Source: Streptomyces lanatus (GTDB taxonomy: Bacteria; Actinomycetota; Actinomycetes; Streptomycetales; Streptomycetaceae). From it: a stretch of DNA of 64,000 nucleotides. A model generated the notes under the pieces. The model was not told the origin of the DNA. It did not search any database and saw only the letters and a list, made by a program, of their open reading frames with translations. Positions within the stretch are counted from its first letter, which is position 1, and each line of letters opens with the position of its first letter. This document shows positions 59,848-64,000 of this stretch, piece by piece. A program made the position numbers and the translations under genes. The stretch spans positions 372,001 to 436,000 of the forward strand of contig NZ_BNBM01000002.1 of NCBI RefSeq assembly GCF_014655715.1, read 5' to 3'.

Positions 59848-62721
59848 CTACGCCGGAACGATGTTCACCAGCTTCGGCGCCCGCACGATCACCTTCCGGA
59901 TCCCGGCCCCGTCCAGCGCCGCCACGACCTTCTCGTCGGACAGCGCGACCTTCTCCAGCTCCTCCTCGGAGATGGCCGGCGGGACCTCCAGACGGGCCTT
60001 GACCTTGCCCTTGATCTGCACGACGCAGGTCACCGTCTCGTCGACCACGTACGCGGGGTCGGCGACCGGGAAGTCCTCGTGCACCACCGAGCCGGTCCGC
60101 CCCAGCTTGCGCCACAGTTCCTCGGCGATGTGCGGGGCCAGCGGCGCGACCATCAGCACCAGCGACTCGGCGACGGAGCGCGGAACCGCGCCGCCCGCCT
60201 TGGTCAGGTGGTTGTTCAGCTCGGTGACCTTGGCGATGGCGGTGTTGAACCGCATGCCCTCCAGGTCCCCGCGCACCCCGTCGATCGCCTTGTGCAGGGC
60301 ACGCAGCGTGTCCTCGTCGGGCTCGGCGTCGACCACCGTCACGGCGCCGGTCGTCTCGTCCACGACGTTGCGCCACAGCCGCTGCAGCAGCCGGAACTGA
60401 CCGACGACCGCGCGGGTGTCCCACGGGCGGGAGACGTCCAGGGGGCCCATCGCCATCTCGTACAGACGCAGCGTGTCGGCGCCGTACTCGGCGGCGATCT
60501 CGTCCGGAGTGACCGCGTTCTTCAGGGACTTGCCCATCTTGCCCAGCAGCCGGGAGACCTGCTCGCCCTGGTAGAAGTACGCGCCGTCGCGCTCCTCCAC
60601 CTCGGCGGCCGGCACCGCGATGCCACGGCTGTCGCGGTAGACGTAGGCCTGGATCATGCCCTGGTTGAACAGCTTGTGGAACGGCTCCGCAGAGGACACA
60701 TGCCCCAGGTCGAACAGCACCTTGGACCAGAAGCGGGCGTACAGCAGGTGCAGCACGGCGTGCTCGGCACCGCCGACGTACAGGTCGACACCACCGTGCG
60801 GCTGACCCTCGCGCGGGCCCATCCAGTACTGCTCGATCTCCGGGTCCACCAGCCGGGAGGAGTTGTGCGGGTCCAGGTAGCGCAGCTCGTACCAGCAGGA
60901 ACCGGCCCAGTTGGGCATGGTGTTGGTCTCACGCCGGTAGGGGCGAGGACCGCGCCCGTCGCCCAGGTCCAGCGTGACGTTGACCCAGTCCTCGTTGCGC
61001 GACAGCGGCGTCTCGGGCTGGGTGTCGGCGTCGTCCGGGTCGAAGGTGCGCGGGCTGTAGTCCTCGACCTCGGGCAGCTCCAGCGGCAGCATCGACTCGG
61101 GCAGCGAGTGGGCGATGCCGTCCTCGTCGTAGACGATGGGGAAGGGCTCGCCCCAGTAGCGCTGGCGGCTGAACAGCCAGTCGCGCAGCCGGAAGTTGAC
61201 GGTGCCCTCGCCGACGCCGGACCGCTCCAGCCACTCGGTGATGCGGGCCTTGGCCTCGACGACGCCCAGGCCGTCCAGGGAGATACCGTCACCGGTGGAG
61301 TTGATGATCTTCGCGTCGTAGGACGAGAAGGCGTTCTCCCAGGTGGAGGTGTCCGTGCCGCGGCCGTCCGTCGGCTCGACGATGCAGACGATAGGCAGCT
61401 CGAAGGCGCGCGCGAACTCGAAGTCGCGCTGGTCGCCGCAGGGTACGGCCATGATCGCGCCGGTGCCGTAGCCCATCAGGACGTAGTCGGCGATGAAGAC
61501 GGGCACCTGCTCGCTGTTGGCCGGGTTGGTCGCGTACGAGCCGATGAAGACGCCGGTCTTGTCCTTGGCCTCGGCCTGGCGCTCGACGTCGGACTTGGAG
61601 GCGGCCTGCGCGCGGTAGGCGGCGACGGCCTCGGCCGGGGTCGCGTGACCGCCGGTCCACACGTCGTGGGTGCCCTCGGGCCAGGCGTCCGGGGTGAACT
61701 TGTCGACCAGCGGGTGCTCGGGCGCCAGCACCATGTAGCTCGCGCCGAACAGGGTGTCGGGCCGGGTGGTGAAGACGGTGATGCGCTCGCCGTCCACGGG
61801 GAAGTCGACGCGGGCGCCCTCGGAGCGGCCGATCCAGTTGCGCTGCTGCAGCTTGATGGCCTCGGGCCAGTCCAGCTCGTCCAGGTCGGTCAGCAGCCGG
61901 TCGGCGTAGGCGGTGATCCGCATGTTCCACTGGCGCAGCTTGGCCTTGAAGACCGGGAAGTTGCCGCGCTCGGAGCGACCCTCGGCGGTGACCTCCTCGT
62001 TGGCCAGCACGGTGCCCAGGCCGGGGCACCAGTTGACCGGCGCGTCGGAGGCGTAGGCCAGGCGGTACTCGCCCAGGACGTCGGCGCGCTCGCCGGCGGT
62101 CAGCGTGTCCCAGGAGCGGTCACCGGGGACGGCGCGCTCACCGGACTCGAACTGCGCGACCAGTTCGGCGATCGGGCGGGCCTTCCTCGCCTCGTCGTCG
62201 TACCAGGAGTTGAAGATCTGCAGGAAGATCCACTGGGTCCACTTGTAGTACTCCGGGTCGATCGTGGCGAACGACCGGCGCTTGTCGTGGCCCAGGCCCA
62301 GCCGGCGCAGCTGGACCTTCATGTTCTCGATGTTGGCCTCGGTGGAGACACGCGGGTGCGTGCCGGTCTGCACGGCGTACTGCTCGGCGGGCAGGCCGAA
62401 GGCGTCGAAGCCCAGGGTGTGCAGGACGTTGTGGCCGGTCATGCGCTGGAAGCGCGCGAAGACGTCGGTGGCGATGTAGCCCAGGGGGTGGCCGACGTGC
62501 AGGCCCGCACCGGAGGGGTACGGGAACATGTCCATGATGAACTTCTTGGGCTTGGCGACGACCGAGGGGTCGCCCGCCAGATCGCCCTTGGGGTTCGGCG
62601 CCGCGTACGTGCCCTCGGCGTCCCAGAAGTCCTGCCAGCGTGCCTCGATGTCGGCGGCCACGGCCGCCGTGTAGCGGTGCGGCGCGGCCACCTCGGCGGC
62701 AGCGGGGTTCGTCTCGCTCAT
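59848..62721 (-). CDS. leuS: Leucyl-tRNA synthetase
   Basis: A 957-residue class I synthetase. The HIGH-type signature is [10 protein letters not shown], and the KMSKS-type loop is KMGKSLKN. The CP1 editing domain (about 250-430) has [11 protein letters not shown] and the [11 protein letters not shown] region; WVNVTLD and the zinc domain follow, and the anticodon and C-terminal domains end in [15 protein letters not shown]. The ATG at 62721 gives [12 protein letters not shown] leader peptide with consecutive leucine codons and an intrinsic terminator lie upstream, indicating attenuation. It is monocistronic or heads a group with the coiled-coil gene. Confidence 0.97.
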   Translation of the reverse strand: MSETNPAAAEVAAPHRYTAAVAADIEARWQDFWDAEGTYAAPNPKGDLAGDPSVVAKPKKFIMDMFPYPSGAGLHVGHPLGYIATDVFARFQRMTGHNVLHTLGFDAFGLPAEQYAVQTGTHPRVSTEANIENMKVQLRRLGLGHDKRRSFATIDPEYYKWTQWIFLQIFNSWYDDEARKARPIAELVAQFESGERAVPGDRSWDTLTAGERADVLGEYRLAYASDAPVNWCPGLGTVLANEEVTAEGRSERGNFPVFKAKLRQWNMRITAYADRLLTDLDELDWPEAIKLQQRNWIGRSEGARVDFPVDGERITVFTTRPDTLFGASYMVLAPEHPLVDKFTPDAWPEGTHDVWTGGHATPAEAVAAYRAQAASKSDVERQAEAKDKTGVFIGSYATNPANSEQVPVFIADYVLMGYGTGAIMAVPCGDQRDFEFARAFELPIVCIVEPTDGRGTDTSTWENAFSSYDAKIINSTGDGISLDGLGVVEAKARITEWLERSGVGEGTVNFRLRDWLFSRQRYWGEPFPIVYDEDGIAHSLPESMLPLELPEVEDYSPRTFDPDDADTQPETPLSRNEDWVNVTLDLGDGRGPRPYRRETNTMPNWAGSCWYELRYLDPHNSSRLVDPEIEQYWMGPREGQPHGGVDLYVGGAEHAVLHLLYARFWSKVLFDLGHVSSAEPFHKLFNQGMIQAYVYRDSRGIAVPAAEVEERDGAYFYQGEQVSRLLGKMGKSLKNAVTPDEIAAEYGADTLRLYEMAMGPLDVSRPWDTRAVVGQFRLLQRLWRNVVDETTGAVTVVDAEPDEDTLRALHKAIDGVRGDLEGMRFNTAIAKVTELNNHLTKAGGAVPRSVAESLVLMVAPLAPHIAEELWRKLGRTGSVVHEDFPVADPAYVVDETVTCVVQIKGKVKARLEVPPAISEEELEKVALSDEKVVAALDGAGIRKVIVRAPKLVNIVPA

Positions 62722-62776
62722 GATCCTCAAAGCTCCATCGATCGTCTCTGCCAGCGGCTGCGGTTCTCCGGAAACG

Positions 62777-62801
62777 AAAAATCCCCTCGCACAGGAGGGG
62801 A
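62777..62801 (-). terminator. Intrinsic terminator in the leuS leader
   Basis: On the minus strand TCCCCTC (62801-62795), a 6-base loop, GAGGGGA (62788-62782), then five T residues (62781-62777). A perfect 7-bp stem with a T-run, rare in GC-rich Streptomyces, placed 56 bases before the leuS start and 48 bases after the leader peptide stop. It can stop transcription before leuS. Confidence 0.85.
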
Positions 62802-62848
62802 CGCCGCGCCGATGCCGACCATCCGATTCGCCCGGTGGTCGGGATTGA

Positions 62849-62887
62849 TCAGCGCGGCTCGCTAAGCAGAAGGCGTACGGCACGCAT
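62849..62887 (-). CDS. leuS leader peptide [12 protein letters not shown]
   Basis: A 12-codon frame: ATG CGT GCC GTA CGC CTT CTG CTT AGC GAG CCG CGC TGA. It has three consecutive leucine codons, two of them CTT, which Streptomyces uses rarely. TACCCT lies exactly 6 bases before its ATG, so the transcript should begin at this codon (leaderless). Its stop is followed by a 7-bp hairpin (62842-62836 with 62821-62815) and then the terminator. A stalled ribosome at the leucine codons would free CCGCGC (62857-62852), which can pair with GCGCGG (62809-62804) directly before the terminator. Expected role: reading leucyl-tRNA charging. Confidence 0.75.
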   Translation of the reverse strand: MRAVRLLLSEPR

Positions 62888-62893
62888 GGCGTC

Positions 62894-62899
62894 AGGGTA
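62894..62899 (-). promoter_or_regulatory. -10 element of the leuS leader transcript
   Basis: TACCCT on the minus strand, 6 bases before the leader peptide ATG. It fits the TAnnnT pattern and predicts a leaderless start at 62887. No good -35 is visible. Confidence 0.5.
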
Positions 62900-63039
62900 C
62901 CGCAGCGCCGTAGCGGGTCGCGACGGGCTTCCGGCGAGGCTGGTGACGGTGCTCACGCGGAGCTCACATATGAACAAACGCACCCCCCGCTCCGTACCTG
63001 AAAGTTGTGAAGACCTCGAAAAGCTGAACAACGTTCAAT

Positions 63040-63056
63040 TGTTACCTGGCGTAACA
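63040..63056. promoter_or_regulatory. TGTTAC/GTAACA palindrome upstream of the haem-type membrane gene
   Basis: TGTTACCTGGCGTAACA has perfect 6-bp arms around a 5-base centre. It lies 136 bases before the membrane gene and 153 bases before the leuS leader ATG. The rest of 62888-63191 contains no gene; it holds the two divergent promoters. Confidence 0.5.
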
Positions 63057-63191
63057 GTCGCTAAGGGACATCGCACGTCCCACCCAGCCCGTAGATAACA
63101 ACGCAATAACTCAAACGCCGTACCCCCCGGTATGGAGCCACTTAGAGTGCGGCAACGGGACCGCCTTCCCGAACCGCTCGGAGTTGCCCCC

Positions 63192-64000
63192 ATGAACCCT
63201 CGTCGTAGTAACAGTTCGCTCCCCAGGACGGGCCGGTCGGCCTATGGGGTGGCGACCGCTGCTGTTCTGCTTCTCATACCCCTGGTCGTGCTGCTCGGCG
63301 GTACCTGGCTCCAGGAGTTCCTCAACTTCGGTGCCGGCGTCCTGTCGCTCGTCTGCCTGACCTGCTCGGTGATCTGGGGCCTGGTCGCCCAGGACCGGAT
63401 GATCCTCAACACCCGCCAGCGGATCATCGCCCAGGGCATCCACCGGGTGACCGCCGTCGGCTCGATCGCCTTCCTCCTGGTGCACATCGGCGTCAAGCTG
63501 GCCCTGGACCACGCCACCCCGATCGCCGCGATCATCCCCTTCAGCCTGGTCTTCGCCGGCGGCAGCGAGATCCCGGGCAGCGCCTTCCTCATCGGCCTGG
63601 GCTCCCTGGCCGCCCTGCTCATGATCTTCGTGGGCATCACCGGCGCCCTGCGCAACCAGTTCGCCTCCCCGGCGCCGGTCGCCGCCCGCTGGCGCGCGAT
63701 GCACATGCTGGCCTACCCGGCCTGGTGCTCGGCCCTGATCCACGGTCTGTTCGCCGGCCGCCCGGCGAAGACGTTCTTCATGGTCAGCTACGAACTCTGC
63801 GTCGTCGCCGTCGCCGCCGCCCTCGCCCTGCGCGCGGCCCCGCGCCCCGTCAAGCGCAAGGTCGCCGACCGGCTCGCCCAGATCATCGGCAACGACCCCG
63901 GCGCCCGCGACGACCTGGAGGAGAGCCGCGCCAGGGCGGCGTCCGGATCCTCCCTGCCGGGCTACGACAACCCGCGCCCGGCGCGCGGCTCACGCGAGGA
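63192..64000 (+). CDS. Membrane protein with bis-haem-like histidine pattern (cut by window end)
   Basis: At least 269 residues, running off the end. The ATG at 63192 has GGAG 9 bases upstream. About six membrane segments are visible, including VATAAVLLLIPLVVLLGG, VTAVGSIAFLLVHIG and VVAVAAALALRAA. Histidines are paired within helices: H-x13-H in HRVTAVGSIAFLLVH and H-x12-H in HMLAYPAWCSALIH, as in ferric reductase/cytochrome b561-type transmembrane domains that bind two haems. The C-terminal cytoplasmic part is charged. A transmembrane electron-transfer role is inferred; the partner domain would lie beyond the window. Confidence 0.7.
   Translation, partial: MNPRRSNSSLPRTGRSAYGVATAAVLLLIPLVVLLGGTWLQEFLNFGAGVLSLVCLTCSVIWGLVAQDRMILNTRQRIIAQGIHRVTAVGSIAFLLVHIGVKLALDHATPIAAIIPFSLVFAGGSEIPGSAFLIGLGSLAALLMIFVGITGALRNQFASPAPVAARWRAMHMLAYPAWCSALIHGLFAGRPAKTFFMVSYELCVVAVAAALALRAAPRPVKRKVADRLAQIIGNDPGARDDLEESRARAASGSSLPGYDNPRPARGSRE

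Noticed and set aside
59014..62865. Very long open frame (over 1200 codons) on the plus strand opposite leuS
   Set aside because: It mirrors leuS, whose synthetase motifs are intact. Antisense frames stay open because of the extreme third-position GC; the translation is low-complexity and matches no family.
62722..62900. T-box riboswitch upstream of leuS
   Set aside because: I found no T-box sequence or specifier-loop stem; the Leu-codon leader peptide explains the terminator better.

Overview
High-GC actinobacterial chromosome, almost certainly Streptomyces. The third codon positions are strongly G/C, GTG and TTG starts are common, many promoters look leaderless, and the gene set is Streptomyces-like (tricorn-type protease, hrcA-dnaJ2 with CIRCE, SpoIIE-type phosphatase, OsaAB-like hybrid kinase, comEC/comEA, leuS). 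I see no phage, conjugative element, insertion sequence, CRISPR array, tRNA or rRNA. Most of the window is conserved chromosome, with an accessory-looking left third.

Left part (1-10.4 kb): a cytoplasmic protealysin-like M4 peptidase followed by its emfourin-type inhibitor; a GH1 beta-glucosidase coupled to an MFS transporter; a secreted I36-type inhibitor-like protein; an NAD(P)-dependent reductase divergent from an XRE regulator; a TetR regulator with repeated operators divergent from an SGNH hydrolase; a small secreted protein; and amtB-glnK (ammonium uptake and PII) behind GlnR-like boxes.

Middle left (10.5-17.7 kb): era, then phoH-ybeY-corC-mmcQ (ribosome and RNA maturation), an MFS exporter divergent from an XRE regulator across a 19-bp palindrome, and a deaminase-like gene. 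From 17.7 to 24.4 kb there is sugar-acid and carbohydrate metabolism: a tandem VOC protein, a PfkB kinase, and a glucarate dehydratase plus ketodeoxyglucarate dehydratase operon under a divergent IclR regulator, then another MFS gene.

From 24.4 to 35.2 kb almost everything is on the minus strand: tricorn protease, HIT protein, RNase Z and adenine-deaminase-like enzyme; then hrcA-dnaJ2 (CIRCE controlled), a nitronate monooxygenase, RsmE, a VOC protein and a lipoprotein. A decayed second copy of the dnaJ 3' end lies just downstream of dnaJ.

From 35.3 to 47.5 kb: a metallo-beta-lactamase-fold hydrolase, a DUF3097 protein, a Uma2 nuclease-like protein, hemW, a SpoIIE-type phosphatase divergent from a giant soluble poly-HAMP hybrid histidine kinase with its coiled-coil response regulator, and a long-chain acyl-CoA ligase. 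The kinase carries an in-frame 39-bp Streptomyces palindromic repeat inside its ATPase domain.

From 47.7 to 64 kb: lepA and rpsT divergent from each other, holA, a YceI protein, arylamine N-acetyltransferase, comEC, comEA, a DegV protein, a membrane-anchored coiled-coil protein, and leuS. A leader peptide with three successive leucine codons and an intrinsic terminator precede leuS, a probable attenuator. The window ends inside a membrane protein with a bis-heme-like histidine pattern. The strongest candidates for new biology are the leuS leader, the repeat insertion in the kinase, the dnaJ relic, and the protealysin/emfourin pair.
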